64,000 nucleotides of DNA, taken from contig JASCOE010000013.1 of assembly GCA_029959285.1 (NCBI GenBank), positions 1-64,000 on the forward strand, in the 5' to 3' direction. This stretch comes from Flavobacteriaceae bacterium PS02337 (lineage in GTDB: Bacteria; Bacteroidota; Bacteroidia; Flavobacteriales; Flavobacteriaceae). Positions 1 to 8,217 of the stretch are shown here, piece by piece. Position 1 is the first letter of the stretch. The number at the start of each line of letters is the position of its first letter. Under the pieces are notes generated by a model. That model did no database searches. It was not told the DNA's origin and was given only the letters and a program-made list of their open reading frames with translations. The position numbers were made by a program, and so were the translations under genes.

Positions 1-75
1 GTTCTGAGGTTCTGAGGTTCTGAGGTTCTGAGGTTCTGAGGTTCTGAGGTTCTGAGGTTCTGAGGTTCTGAGGTT
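1..75. repeat. 8-bp tandem repeat (GTTCTGAG) x 9.4
   Basis: Nine exact copies of GTTCTGAG plus a partial tenth run from the window edge, so the array may extend further upstream. The same CTGAG/CTAAG vocabulary recurs in degenerate form near 150, 4861, 7363 and 50132. It is a non-coding microsatellite. A perfect 8-bp unit is prone to slippage, so copy number probably varies between isolates (inference). Confidence 0.95.
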
Positions 76-83
76 ATAGAATA

Positions 84-119
84 AACAAAAATGGATGAGT
101 TAAAACTCATCCATTTTTT
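84..119 (-). terminator. Bidirectional intrinsic terminator downstream of rho
   Basis: A 10-bp perfect stem (91-100 with 105-114, loop TAAA) is flanked by an A-run on the left and a T-run on the right, so it can act on both strands. On the minus strand it lies about 70 bases after the rho stop codon and is the likely rho terminator. Confidence 0.8.
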
Positions 120-187
120 ATATCTTGATTTTTATCTCAAAGAAAAAACCTCAGCATCTTGTAACCCTAGTCCCTCAAAACCTTCAT

Positions 188-2035
188 TTAGTCATTCATA
201 GAAATCAAAAACTCTTCGTTGTTTTTAGTTTTCTTGAAACGATCATTTACGAAATCCATAGATTCTACTGGATTCATATCTGAAAGATATTTACGCATAA
301 TCCACATTCTTTGTAATGTTTTTTCGTCTAATAATAAATCGTCGCGACGTGTACTTGACGAAGTAAGATCGATTGCAGGGAAAATACGTTTATTAGCTAT
401 CTTACGATCTAATTGTAATTCCATGTTACCCGTTCCTTTAAACTCTTCGAAGATAACTTCGTCCATTTTAGAACCTGTTTCTGTTAATGCAGTTGCGATA
501 ATACTTAAAGAACCACCGTTTTCTACATTTCTCGCTGCTCCAAAGAAACGTTTTGGTTTTTGCAATGCATTGGCATCAACACCTCCACTTAATACTTTTC
601 CAGATGCTGGCTGAACTGTATTGTAAGCTCTTGCTAAACGTGTAATAGAATCTAATAAAATCACAACATCGTGACCACATTCTACCAAACGTTTTGCTTT
701 TTCAAGAACAATATTAGCAATTTTTACGTGCTCTTGTGGTTCTCTATCAAAAGTTGAAGCAATAACTTCTCCGCGAACACTTCTTTGCATATCTGTAACC
801 TCTTCTGGACGTTCGTCAATAAGAAGAACAATCAAATATACTTCTGGATGGTTGGCAGCAATTGCGTTTGCAATATCTTTTAAAAGCATTGTTTTACCCG
901 TTTTTGGTTGAGCAACGATCATACCACGTTGTCCTTTTCCAATTGGTGAAAACAAATCTATAATTCTAGTTGAAACTGAGCTTCCTTTTTCAGCAAGTTT
1001 AAATTTTTCTGAAGGGAAAACTGGTGTTAAGTGTTCAAACGAAACTCTATCGCGAACTACTTGCGGATCGTGACCGTTAATTTTTAATACACGAACCAAA
1101 GGGAAAAACTTCTCTCCTTCTTTTGGAGGACGAACCACTCCTTTTACAGTATCTCCAGTCTTAAGACCGAATAATCTGATTTGTGAAGTTGATAAATAAA
1201 TATCATCTGGAGAAGCTAAATAATTATAATCTGACGAACGTAAAAATCCGTAACCGTCTGGCATCATTTCAAGAACACCTTCACTTTCAATAATTCCATC
1301 AAATTCAAAATCTGAATCTCTGAAATTATTGCTTTTTTTATTTTTGTGATTTGGGTTTTGATTGTTGTGATTTCCGTTTCCGTTACCATTCCCGTTTTGA
1401 TTTTGATTCTGATTCGGGTTTTGATTTTGGTTTTGGTTCGGATTCTGGTTTTTATTCTGATTAGGATTAATCTTTTTTACAGGAGCAATTGGTGGAGTTT
1501 TCTCAGTTGTTTCGGCTATTGGCTCAGAAACAGTTGGTTCTGCTGGAGTTGATTCTACTACTTCTTCAACAGCTACATCTTGTACAGCTTCTTTTTCTTT
1601 TTTAAGAGCTACTTTCTTCTCGTATGCCGACTTATTGAATTTTACAATTTTAGGCTCTTTTTTTGCTGCTGGTGTTTTATTTTCTTGCGCTTCTACAGTT
1701 ACGTTTTCTGCAATTGGTTTAACTGTTTCTGCACTATCGTTTTTTTGAACAGTTTCCTCTACTTTATCAAATTCTAAAACGGGTGTATTTTTGGTATTTG
1801 CTGCTTTTGTTTTTGCTGGTGCAATTCTAGCGCGTTTTGGTTTGTCATCTTTAGCATCAGAAACTGCTTCTGTTTGAGGAGCTTGAGCTGCTGCAGTAGT
1901 GCTCTCTTGGTGTGCTAAAATCTGACTAATTAAAGTCTCTTTTTTGACACCAGTAATCTTTATTGTTTTAGCTAACTTAGCTATTTCTTGAAGCTCGGCA
2001 AGCTTCATTTCTTTTAATGCAGAAATATCAAACAT
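188..2035 (-). CDS. rho: Transcription termination factor Rho
   Basis: RNA-dependent hexameric ATPase that releases RNA polymerase. Residues about 5-43 form the SAP-like Rho-N domain and about 248-320 the cold-shock RNA-binding domain. The ATPase domain carries Walker A AQPKTGKT (375-382) and Walker B DVVILLDS. At 615 residues it is about 200 longer than E. coli Rho. The excess is an acidic, Ala/Glu/Lys-rich region (about 44-188) and an almost pure Asn/Gln/Pro/Gly stretch (190-237) between Rho-N and the RNA-binding domain. Such insertions are known in Bacteroidota Rho and look intrinsically disordered. The start follows an A/T-rich leader with no Shine-Dalgarno sequence. It is divergent from the DUF4293 gene. 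Identification is certain; the role of the insertion is not known from sequence. Confidence 0.98.
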   Translation of the reverse strand: MFDISALKEMKLAELQEIAKLAKTIKITGVKKETLISQILAHQESTTAAAQAPQTEAVSDAKDDKPKRARIAPAKTKAANTKNTPVLEFDKVEETVQKNDSAETVKPIAENVTVEAQENKTPAAKKEPKIVKFNKSAYEKKVALKKEKEAVQDVAVEEVVESTPAEPTVSEPIAETTEKTPPIAPVKKINPNQNKNQNPNQNQNQNPNQNQNQNGNGNGNGNHNNQNPNHKNKKSNNFRDSDFEFDGIIESEGVLEMMPDGYGFLRSSDYNYLASPDDIYLSTSQIRLFGLKTGDTVKGVVRPPKEGEKFFPLVRVLKINGHDPQVVRDRVSFEHLTPVFPSEKFKLAEKGSSVSTRIIDLFSPIGKGQRGMIVAQPKTGKTMLLKDIANAIAANHPEVYLIVLLIDERPEEVTDMQRSVRGEVIASTFDREPQEHVKIANIVLEKAKRLVECGHDVVILLDSITRLARAYNTVQPASGKVLSGGVDANALQKPKRFFGAARNVENGGSLSIIATALTETGSKMDEVIFEEFKGTGNMELQLDRKIANKRIFPAIDLTSSSTRRDDLLLDEKTLQRMWIMRKYLSDMNPVESMDFVNDRFKKTKNNEEFLISMND

Positions 2036-2193
2036 GAATGTTCTATGAATTTAATTATTTTAAAGGAAATACTGTAAAAAGAATAGGTAGATAATTAATT
2101 TGAATTGCCCGCAGTATGAAGTGCTTACGGTATTATGATGCAATAATACGAATAAAATTTTATCATACAATAGTATTTTAAAAAAAGAAAATA

Positions 2194-2201
2194 TATTTTT
2201 G
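2194..2201 (+). promoter_or_regulatory. Bacteroidota-type -7 promoter element
   Basis: TATTTTTG fits the TAnnTTTG -7 consensus of Bacteroidota primary sigma factor and lies 17 bases before the ATG of the DUF4293 gene. No clear TTTG -33 element is seen at the expected spacing, so only the -7 box is claimed. Confidence 0.5.
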
Positions 2202-2218
2202 TAAAACATTTTTAGACC

Positions 2219-2629
2219 ATGATACAAAGAATTCAAACTGTATATTTATTTTTAGCTTTTGCTGCAACGGGCATTTTAATGCTTTTTGTTCCGCTTTGGA
2301 CAACTACTGCAGGAAAGCAATTCTTTTTTATGCAGGATCAACTTTATACTGTTTTGTTGGGTTTAACAACTATGCTTAGCATTATTAGTATAATTTCATT
2401 CAAAAAGAGACAAAATCAGTTTGTGTTAAACAGACTAAACATAATATTAAACTTAATTTTATTAGGATTATTTGTATATCGATCACTAAATTTATCTGGA
2501 GAGGCTCAAGTCTCTGAGAAAGGTATTGGGATGTTTATGCCGATTGTTGCTATCGTGTTATTAGTTTTAGCTAATAAGGCCATCAAAAAGGATGAAGATC
2601 TCGTAAAATCTGTAGATCGTTTGAGGTAA
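2219..2629 (+). CDS. DUF4293 family membrane protein
   Basis: Small inner-membrane protein of 136 residues with four predicted membrane segments: about 7-27, 44-62, 72-90 and 104-121. The N-terminus (MIQRIQTVYLFLA) is characteristic of DUF4293, a Bacteroidota-restricted family commonly found beside rho, as here in divergent orientation. A short charged tail follows the last segment. Function is unknown; the conserved placement suggests a housekeeping rather than an accessory role (inference). It is a single-gene unit closed by a strong terminator. Confidence 0.85.
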   Translation: MIQRIQTVYLFLAFAATGILMLFVPLWTTTAGKQFFFMQDQLYTVLLGLTTMLSIISIISFKKRQNQFVLNRLNIILNLILLGLFVYRSLNLSGEAQVSEKGIGMFMPIVAIVLLVLANKAIKKDEDLVKSVDRLR

Positions 2630-2660
2630 ACCTATAAACTTAATTTATTTGTGCGAAGAA

Positions 2661-2689
2661 AACCCGAATTTAACTATTCGGGTTTTTTT
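2661..2689 (+). terminator. Intrinsic terminator after DUF4293 gene
   Basis: Perfect 9-bp stem AACCCGAAT/ATTCGGGTT (2661-2669, 2676-2684) followed by a T-run to 2689. Confidence 0.9.
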
Positions 2690-2724
2690 GTGCTTAAAAC
2701 CAAATAATTGTAAGTAATTTTTTA

Positions 2725-2732
2725 TAATTTTG
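2725..2732 (+). promoter_or_regulatory. Probable -7 promoter element of the NarL-type regulator gene
   Basis: TAATTTTG matches TAnnTTTG and ends 23 bases before the ATG at 2756. A TTG at 2708-2710 is too close (14 bases) to be a standard -33 box. Confidence 0.45.
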
Positions 2733-2755
2733 CGTTTTAATTATTTTCACAACAA

Positions 2756-3415
2756 ATGACTCCTAAAATAAAAATCCATCTAGCAGATGATCACCAAGTA
2801 TTGATTGATGGACTTTCTAATTTATTAAAAACGGTTCCAAATTTTGAAGTCGCAGGAACTTCTCTTGATGGCACAACAGTTTATAATGATGTTTTTGAAG
2901 ATAAAGCAGATGTTTTAATTCTTGACATTAGTATGCCCAAAAAAGACGGCATTGAAACTTTAAAAGAATTTAAAGAAAAACAATCTCCTTGTAAAGTCAT
3001 TATTTTATCTAGTTATGATGATTTAAAGATTATAAAAGAAGTAATGAAACTAGGTGCAAAAGGGTATTTGACCAAAAACTGCGCTGGAGAAAATATTATT
3101 GAAGCAGTTGAAGCTGTTTATCTAGGGCAAGAATATTTTAGTGATGCTGTAAGAGAAAAGATCTTTAATACATTCAAAGACAATCCTAAACTGAACCAAA
3201 ATGCTATTATAGACAATCCGATTTTAAGTCCGCGAGAAGCCGAAATTATTACATTGATTGCCTTAGAATATAGCGGAAAAGAAATCAGTGAAAAGCTTTT
3301 TATCAGTTCTCACACGGTAGAAACACATCGAAAAAACATTATGAAAAAACTAAACATTAAAAGTACAATTGGTTTGGTTAAATACGCACTTAAAAACAAT
3401 CTGATAAATCCATAA
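2756..3415 (+). CDS. NarL/FixJ-family response regulator
   Basis: Cytoplasmic two-component transcription regulator of 219 residues. The receiver domain (about 4-120) has acidic residues DD at 11-12, phospho-acceptor Asp57 in LILDISMPKKDG, and a conserved Lys in the LTKN segment. A LuxR-type helix-turn-helix occupies about 152-215 (LSPREAEIITLIA...ISSHTVETHRKNIMKKL). It is followed after 12 bases by a sensor kinase gene on the same strand, so the two form a cognate pair with the regulator first. The target genes cannot be told from the sequence. Confidence 0.93.
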   Translation: MTPKIKIHLADDHQVLIDGLSNLLKTVPNFEVAGTSLDGTTVYNDVFEDKADVLILDISMPKKDGIETLKEFKEKQSPCKVIILSSYDDLKIIKEVMKLGAKGYLTKNCAGENIIEAVEAVYLGQEYFSDAVREKIFNTFKDNPKLNQNAIIDNPILSPREAEIITLIALEYSGKEISEKLFISSHTVETHRKNIMKKLNIKSTIGLVKYALKNNLINP

Positions 3416-3427
3416 AAAAAATCTTTT

Positions 3428-4348
3428 ATGTTTGGTCTCAACTTATTTATGTCTTTGCTTCTATCAATTGCCGTTAAAGGAACTTTTCTTTCTCAGCAAA
3501 TTAGCAATACAAATAAGATTGAAATTGTTTCAGCAAATCAAATTCAAAATAAAACATCAATAAATAACAATAAAAAAACTGAAGAATTAAGAACTAAAAA
3601 AATAGTCAGTTTATCGATTATACTTATTGTTATTATTTTTCTTCTTTTTTATTTTCTGTATCAAAACAATAAATTGAAACAGAAAATAAAGCGAAAAGAC
3701 ACTAAACAAAAAATCCTTCTTAATATCATTAATTCTGGAATTGATTCTCAGGAAGTAGAACGAAAAAAAATAGCATCATTTCTTCATGATAATATAAACT
3801 CTCTTCTCTCTTCTGCGGGATTGCATTTAAATACTTTTACAGCGCAAAACGATATAAAATCTGAAGAAATACAGAAAGCCAAAACGATTTTATCTGAAGT
3901 TCATGAACTTTTACGAGATATGTCTCACGAATTGGTTCCTTCTCTTTTAGTGCGTTTTGGATTGATTTACGCTTTGGAAGATTTATGCGAAAAGCACTCC
4001 AATTCGGCAATTACATTTGAATTTTCCAGTTCAATTTCTACCAGTAGAAGATACGTTGAAAAATTTGAAATGAAAGTCTATTTTATTGTGAGCGAATTAT
4101 TTAATAATATTATAAAACACAGCGACGCACAGAAAGCCAAACTTTCTTTAGTTGAAAAAAATAATCAATTAATTTTAAGCATTAATGACGACGGAATTGG
4201 TTTTAGAACTCAAAAACTAAAAGATGTAGAAGGTTTTGGTTTAAACCGAATTAGAGCGAGAATCAAAAAATACAAAGGTTCTTTATCTATTATATCAAAA
4301 GAAAATGAGGGAACAAAAATAAAAATCCAGATTCCGTTGCCGCATTAA
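3428..4348 (+). CDS. Membrane sensor histidine kinase, LuxR-pair type, short sensor
   Basis: 306-residue kinase partner of the preceding NarL-type regulator. After a hydrophobic N-terminus (1-22) and a short, Asn/Lys-rich segment of about 35 residues comes a strong membrane helix (59-79). The HisKA_3-type dimerisation box has the phospho-acceptor His120 (IASFLHDNINSLL), and the HATPase_c domain has an N-box (SELFNNIIKHS) and G-boxes (DDGIGF, EGFGLNRIRARI). The family usually carries TPR or ligand-binding sensor modules of 200-400 residues. Here the periplasmic part is almost absent, so it may sense through the membrane or a partner, or be a reduced copy. It ends directly against the convergent yfcE-like gene with no spacer. 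Confidence 0.9.
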   Translation: MFGLNLFMSLLLSIAVKGTFLSQQISNTNKIEIVSANQIQNKTSINNNKKTEELRTKKIVSLSIILIVIIFLLFYFLYQNNKLKQKIKRKDTKQKILLNIINSGIDSQEVERKKIASFLHDNINSLLSSAGLHLNTFTAQNDIKSEEIQKAKTILSEVHELLRDMSHELVPSLLVRFGLIYALEDLCEKHSNSAITFEFSSSISTSRRYVEKFEMKVYFIVSELFNNIIKHSDAQKAKLSLVEKNNQLILSINDDGIGFRTQKLKDVEGFGLNRIRARIKKYKGSLSIISKENEGTKIKIQIPLPH

Positions 4349-4843
4349 TTACTTTGCTCCTATTTCGATAATTTCTAAATCTTTGATTTTATCATCATCA
4401 ATTACGAATCTTAGCATGGTTCTAACTTTGTGAAAACCGCTCTTTCCTGCCGCACCCGGATTCATGTGCAGTAAATTATTCTTTTTATCAAACATTACTT
4501 TTAAAATATGCGAATGTCCGCAAATAAATAATTTCGGCGGATTTTGCGCCATTTCTTCTTTAATATTAGGATTATATTTTCCTGGATAACCTCCAATATG
4601 TGTAATCCAAACCGAAACATTTTCACATGAAAATCTATTGTTTAGCGGAAATTCCATTCTCGCTTTCGCATCATCAATATTTCCATAAACTGCTCTTAGA
4701 GGTTTCAGTTTTTTAATCGTGTCTGTAACATTCAAATCTCCAATATCTCCAGCATGCCAAACCTCATCGGCTTGATTTACATATTTTAAAATAGTATCAT
4801 CAATATGACTGTGAGTATCGGAAAGTAGTAGGATTTTTGTCAT
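4349..4843 (-). CDS. YfcE/MJ0936-type metallophosphoesterase
   Basis: Small (164-residue) calcineurin-like phosphodiesterase. All metal-binding motifs of the family are visible: D9-x-H11 (SDTHSH), GD at Asp33 (HAGDIGD), GN at Asn55, His82 (ITHIGG) and H110-x-H112 (CGHSHI). The length is usual for the YfcE family, whose members hydrolyse phosphodiester model substrates in vitro; the physiological substrate is unknown. It is convergent with the kinase gene and faces away from the downstream flotillin-like gene's terminator. No signal peptide, so cytosolic. Confidence 0.92.
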   Translation of the reverse strand: MTKILLLSDTHSHIDDTILKYVNQADEVWHAGDIGDLNVTDTIKKLKPLRAVYGNIDDAKARMEFPLNNRFSCENVSVWITHIGGYPGKYNPNIKEEMAQNPPKLFICGHSHILKVMFDKKNNLLHMNPGAAGKSGFHKVRTMLRFVIDDDKIKDLEIIEIGAK

Positions 4844-4925
4844 TTTTTGAAGGGGCTAAAGTTCTGAGGTGCTAAGATACTGAGATTTTTCTTTTGTGTA
4901 GTTTTCTTTCGTTTTTTGAATATTA

Positions 4926-4958
4926 AAAATCCGATCTGCTGCTGCAAATCGGATTTCT
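4926..4958 (-). terminator. Intrinsic terminator of the flotillin-like gene
   Basis: Stem AATCCGAT/ATCGGATT (4929-4936 with 4948-4955). Read on the minus strand it ends in a T-rich tract and lies about 65 bases past the stop of the 5021-6937 gene. The stem core is shared with four terminators between 22.5 and 24.9 kb. Confidence 0.7.
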
Positions 4959-4968
4959 AACTTGTGTT

Positions 4969-4988
4969 AGACGCACTGCAGTGCGTCT
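4969..4988. repeat. 20-bp perfect palindrome, dispersed copy 1
   Basis: AGACGCACTGCAGTGCGTCT is its own reverse complement and is flanked by GTT on the left and CTAC on the right. A second copy with one central change lies at 7267-7286, so the two copies bracket the flotillin-like gene. No open reading frame is involved. It resembles a REP-type element. Confidence 0.9.
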
Positions 4989-5020
4989 CTACGTTATACA
5001 ATGTCTATTAAATCTCTACT

Positions 5021-6937
5021 CTATTGCTTCTTAGGATTTTTTAAATCTTTTGAATCTTTAGTATCCATCATTTCCATAAGTTTCAGTCCTAACAAACCGC
5101 TTATGGAACCGTCAGAACCACCGTTTCCAGAAATCAATACATCTGGAATTACTTTAATATTTCCTTTACCAATTTCTTCTGTAACTTTGTAACGGGTAAA
5201 GTTATCTCCGCCCATTGCGCTTACTTGTAATTGATAAGATTCTGCGGTAGATTTACCAATTGCCATAATTTTTTCGGCTTCTGCCAAACCTGTTTTCGAA
5301 ATTCTTTCCGCTTCTGCACTAGCATTCAATTTAGTTGCTTCTGCCTGTGCTCCTGCTCTTGCTTTTGTCGCTTCGGCTTCGGCGTTGGCACGCATTTTTG
5401 TTGCTTCCGCTTCAGCGTTTACATTCAGTTTCAAACTGGTTGCATCACCTTCAGCTTTTTTTACGGTTGCATCAGCAGTTCGCTGTGCAATTTCAACACT
5501 TTGCGAAGCGCGAACAATTTCTTTTTGCATGTCTGCAATTGCCGTTTCTTTCTCCATTCCCTGACGTTGTTCTTGCGCCATTCTTTGAGTTTGATAGGTT
5601 TTTTGTTCTTCTTCGGCCAATTTTCTATCCGTTAATGTTTTCATCAGTGAATCTGGCGGAACTATATCTCCAATTAAAGTATCAACTGCATTCACATTAT
5701 ATTCATCCAGAACCAATTTGATATGATTTTTTGCCGATTCCTGACGTTCTTTTCTTGTTGTCAAGAATGAAATCACATCGCTGTCTTGAGCCGAGTTTCT
5801 AAAATAGTTACCAATTGTTGGTTCTAAAACCTGAGAAACTAAGTTATTCATGCTTCCAAAACGAGCAATTACTTTCGGTGCTTCTGCCGCTGGAACGTGA
5901 ATAATCTGCGCAACATCTAGATTAAATGGGAAACCGTCTTTAGAACGAACGGTAATAGTAGAAAGATTCTTATCTAAATCATGCGATTCGCTTCTTGCAT
6001 TTGCCCAGTTTAAAACCAAGTTTGTAGTTGGAACTGCTTCTAATTTTGTTGTGTATTTATTCAACGCATATTTTCCTGGTCCAAGAGGTTCCATCCAGAC
6101 ACCGCGCTGTCCTTTCGAAACAATATTTCCATGTTTAAAAGTATCGCCTGTTACATCTTGACCATCTTCACCAATATATGAAATCACAACTCCAACATAT
6201 CCAATTGGCACATCTGTCATTGGGTTTTGCTCAATTAAGATTCCCCACGTATTGATATAATAAGAACCTGCAAGCATAACCTGTGGTTGCAAACCACGAT
6301 TTCCGCCATGTTCTAAAAACTTATCAAAATCCTGAAAGTTATTATGACTTTCAACAAATTTCCCTGCAATTTGTCCCTGCGGAATTGGCTCACCATCTAG
6401 AGCTGTTACAATACCAATCATATTTTCATAAATTTTGATTTGATCTGTAATTACGATCTCAAACAAAAATGTATTAATACGATACGATCCTGTTGTAATA
6501 AAAGCGGTTTGTCGCCCTTTTTGACCTCCGTTATCTAAAAAAGCTGTGGCATCTTGAAAGTTGTCACTGTCTACTCTTCTGGCTAAGATTCTTCCTGTTG
6601 GAATCTCTTTTCCATCTTTACTTAAAACCAGTCCAATTTTTCCTTCTGGAATTAATGTAAAACCAGTCATATCTATGGAATACTGCCAAATCCACATTCC
6701 CCAATATAAACCTGGAGCAAGTGTCTTTGCTTGATAACCTGCTTCGCCTTTTGTTGCAATAATACGGCCGTCAGGTAATGATTTGTCTGCGCCAAACAAA
6801 ACGAATTTTTTGGTAACTAAACCAATTTTATCCTCAGGAACAATCACCATTCCGAAGAATACACGCAAAATAAATTTGTAAAAAAATAGGGCAAACAATA
6901 TTAAAATTATCCACCAATAAGAAGTAATGTCGTTCAT
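5021..6937 (-). CDS. Flotillin-like SPFH/band 7 membrane protein
   Basis: 638-residue membrane-scaffold protein. One N-terminal membrane segment (about 8-30) is followed by tandem units of about 55-75 residues beginning at about 33, 96, 169 and 243. Each opens with a P-x-x-K/Y-I/V-G-L/V motif and closes with a G-x-Y-x-x-N/W motif. The SPFH core follows (about 300-430), then a long Ala/Glu-rich coiled coil with AEAEATK repeats (about 440-580), typical of flotillins, and a Lys/Asp-rich tail. SPFH proteins organise membrane microdomains and protease complexes; the exact role here is unknown. It is a single-gene unit with its own terminator and a -7 box upstream. Confidence 0.9.
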   Translation of the reverse strand: MNDITSYWWIILILFALFFYKFILRVFFGMVIVPEDKIGLVTKKFVLFGADKSLPDGRIIATKGEAGYQAKTLAPGLYWGMWIWQYSIDMTGFTLIPEGKIGLVLSKDGKEIPTGRILARRVDSDNFQDATAFLDNGGQKGRQTAFITTGSYRINTFLFEIVITDQIKIYENMIGIVTALDGEPIPQGQIAGKFVESHNNFQDFDKFLEHGGNRGLQPQVMLAGSYYINTWGILIEQNPMTDVPIGYVGVVISYIGEDGQDVTGDTFKHGNIVSKGQRGVWMEPLGPGKYALNKYTTKLEAVPTTNLVLNWANARSESHDLDKNLSTITVRSKDGFPFNLDVAQIIHVPAAEAPKVIARFGSMNNLVSQVLEPTIGNYFRNSAQDSDVISFLTTRKERQESAKNHIKLVLDEYNVNAVDTLIGDIVPPDSLMKTLTDRKLAEEEQKTYQTQRMAQEQRQGMEKETAIADMQKEIVRASQSVEIAQRTADATVKKAEGDATSLKLNVNAEAEATKMRANAEAEATKARAGAQAEATKLNASAEAERISKTGLAEAEKIMAIGKSTAESYQLQVSAMGGDNFTRYKVTEEIGKGNIKVIPDVLISGNGGSDGSISGLLGLKLMEMMDTKDSKDLKNPKKQ

Positions 6938-6958
6938 AATTTTGGGTTATTTAGACTA

Positions 6959-6966
6959 CAAACATA
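6959..6966 (-). promoter_or_regulatory. -7 promoter element for the flotillin-like gene
   Basis: On the minus strand this reads TATGTTTG, a match to TAnnTTTG, 21 bases before the start codon at 6937. No -33 box is evident. Confidence 0.5.
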
Positions 6967-7354
6967 ATAGAAATATTTCCTGTTAAAATGAAATATTTTA
7001 AACTTTAACTTTTGAGAAAATTCTGAAATAAATGTTAAAAAAAGATCAATTCTAAAACGTTGGAATTGTCAATTTCTGACCTGATTTTCTACTGTCCAAA
7101 CTGTGATTTGCATTTTGGACTTTAACGGTTTAAAAGCGAAATTTTGATAGTTTAAGATATTCATTTTTCAAATTTTCAAATCTGGTCAAGACACAATGCT
7201 CTAAATTTCTACATAATGATGTATGGAAAAAAATATCAGCATATTTAAATTTTCCAATCTGACGTTAGACGCACTGCGGTGCGTCTCTACTTTGCTTCTT
7301 TTTGACTCTGAACCTTTGTTCCTAAAAAGAAAAAACCTTAGCAACTTTTTTTCG
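6967..7354. other. Non-coding spacer between flotillin-like gene and truA
   Basis: This stretch holds no credible gene. A frame open from 7223 into truA is ruled out as coding because it runs through the palindromic repeat at 7267-7286 and through word-like CTTAG/CTCTG repeats. The remainder is AT-rich with no terminator seen for either flank. Confidence 0.7.
7267..7286. repeat. 20-bp palindromic repeat, dispersed copy 2
   Basis: Nineteen of 20 bases match the palindrome at 4969-4988; the central CA is CG here. Both flanks (TT before, CTAC after) are also conserved between the copies. Confidence 0.85.
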
Positions 7355-7362
7355 TACCTTTG
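7355..7362 (+). promoter_or_regulatory. -7 promoter element of truA
   Basis: TACCTTTG is a canonical Bacteroidota -7 box, 25 bases before the truA start at 7388. It supports that start over an upstream in-frame ATG at 7223. Confidence 0.6.
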
Positions 7363-7387
7363 CACCTTAGAACCTCTGTCCCTCAAA

Positions 7388-8122
7388 ATGAGATATTTTA
7401 TTCAATTCGCTTATAACGGAACACATTATCATGGTTGGCAAATACAGCCCAACGCTTCTTCTGTTCAGGAGACTTTAAATAAAGCTTTTTCGGTTTTGTT
7501 AAATGAAACGATCAGTATTATGGGCGCTGGAAGAACTGACACTGGTGTTCACGCGACTGAAATGTATGGACATTTTGATACCGAAAAATCATTAGATATT
7601 CCGGTTTTGACTCATAAACTAAATTCTTATCTAGCAAAAGATATTGCGGTTTTTAATATTATTCCCGTTCACGATGATGCGCATTGCCGATTTGACGCAA
7701 CTAAAAGAACGTATGAATATCATATTAATACAATCAAAAATCCGTTTTTAGAAGAATTAAGTTGGTATGTGAATCAGAAATTAGATTTGGATTTGATGAA
7801 TGAGGCGGCACAATTGTTATTGAAGCACACCGATTTTCAATGCTTTTCGAAAGTCAATACAGACGTAAATACTTTTGATTGCACCATTTTTGAGGCATTT
7901 TGGAAACAAGAAAAGGGAAAACTGATTTTTACCATTTCGGCAAATCGTTTTTTGAGAAATATGGTTCGCGCCATTGTTGGCACTTTGATTAATATCGGTT
8001 TGCATAAAATTACGTTGGAAGATTTTGAAAACATCATTGCCAGCAAAAGCAGAGAGAAAGCTGGATTTTCGGTTCCAGCACATGGTTTATATTTAACCAA
8101 CATTTATTACGATTATTTATAA
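7388..8122 (+). CDS. truA: tRNA pseudouridine(38-40) synthase TruA
   Basis: Isomerises uridines 38-40 in the anticodon arm of tRNA. The protein is 244 residues from the ATG at 7388, the usual TruA length. The catalytic Asp51 lies in GAGRTDTGVHA. The N-terminus (MRYFIQFAYNGTHYHGW) and the C-terminal segment FLRNMVRAIVGTL are family hallmarks. An earlier in-frame ATG at 7223 would add 55 residues encoded by repeat DNA and would precede the -7 box, so it is rejected. A large hairpin begins immediately after the stop codon. Confidence 0.97.
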   Translation: MRYFIQFAYNGTHYHGWQIQPNASSVQETLNKAFSVLLNETISIMGAGRTDTGVHATEMYGHFDTEKSLDIPVLTHKLNSYLAKDIAVFNIIPVHDDAHCRFDATKRTYEYHINTIKNPFLEELSWYVNQKLDLDLMNEAAQLLLKHTDFQCFSKVNTDVNTFDCTIFEAFWKQEKGKLIFTISANRFLRNMVRAIVGTLINIGLHKITLEDFENIIASKSREKAGFSVPAHGLYLTNIYYDYL

Positions 8123-8208
8123 GCTTTAAGCTTTAGGCAATAGGCTTTAGGCTTATTTCTTAGTGCTTATCGCTAATAGCTTACGGCCTAAAGCCTAAAG
8201 CTTAAAGC
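8123..8208. repeat. Long inverted repeat between truA and the ABC exporter gene
   Basis: Sixteen-bp perfect arms (8123-8138 and 8193-8208), based on GCTTTAAGCTTTAGGC, start at the base after the truA stop. A second internal pairing, GGCTTTAGGC/GCCTAAAGCC, is possible at 8143-8152 and 8187-8196. The arms are built from TTTAGGC/TTTAAGC units. It may act as a terminator or RNA stabiliser, but no T-run follows; ATG of the next gene is 10 bases away. Confidence 0.85.
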
Positions 8209-8217
8209 ATAACAAAA

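Noticed and set aside
1-75. CRISPR array
   Set aside because: The repeats are contiguous 8-mers without spacers, and no cas gene is present.
1346-1777. Plus-strand frames rich in Ile, Val, Leu and Phe
   Set aside because: They are antisense to the Asn/Gln and Lys/Glu-rich parts of rho, whose codons give hydrophobic residues in reverse.
5231-5721. Two plus-strand Cys- or Leu-rich frames
   Set aside because: They are antisense to the Ala/Glu coiled coil of the flotillin-like gene.
7223-7387. N-terminal extension of TruA from ATG at 7223
   Set aside because: It would translate the palindromic repeat and the -7 box, adds 55 residues with no homology, and TruA has its expected length from 7388.
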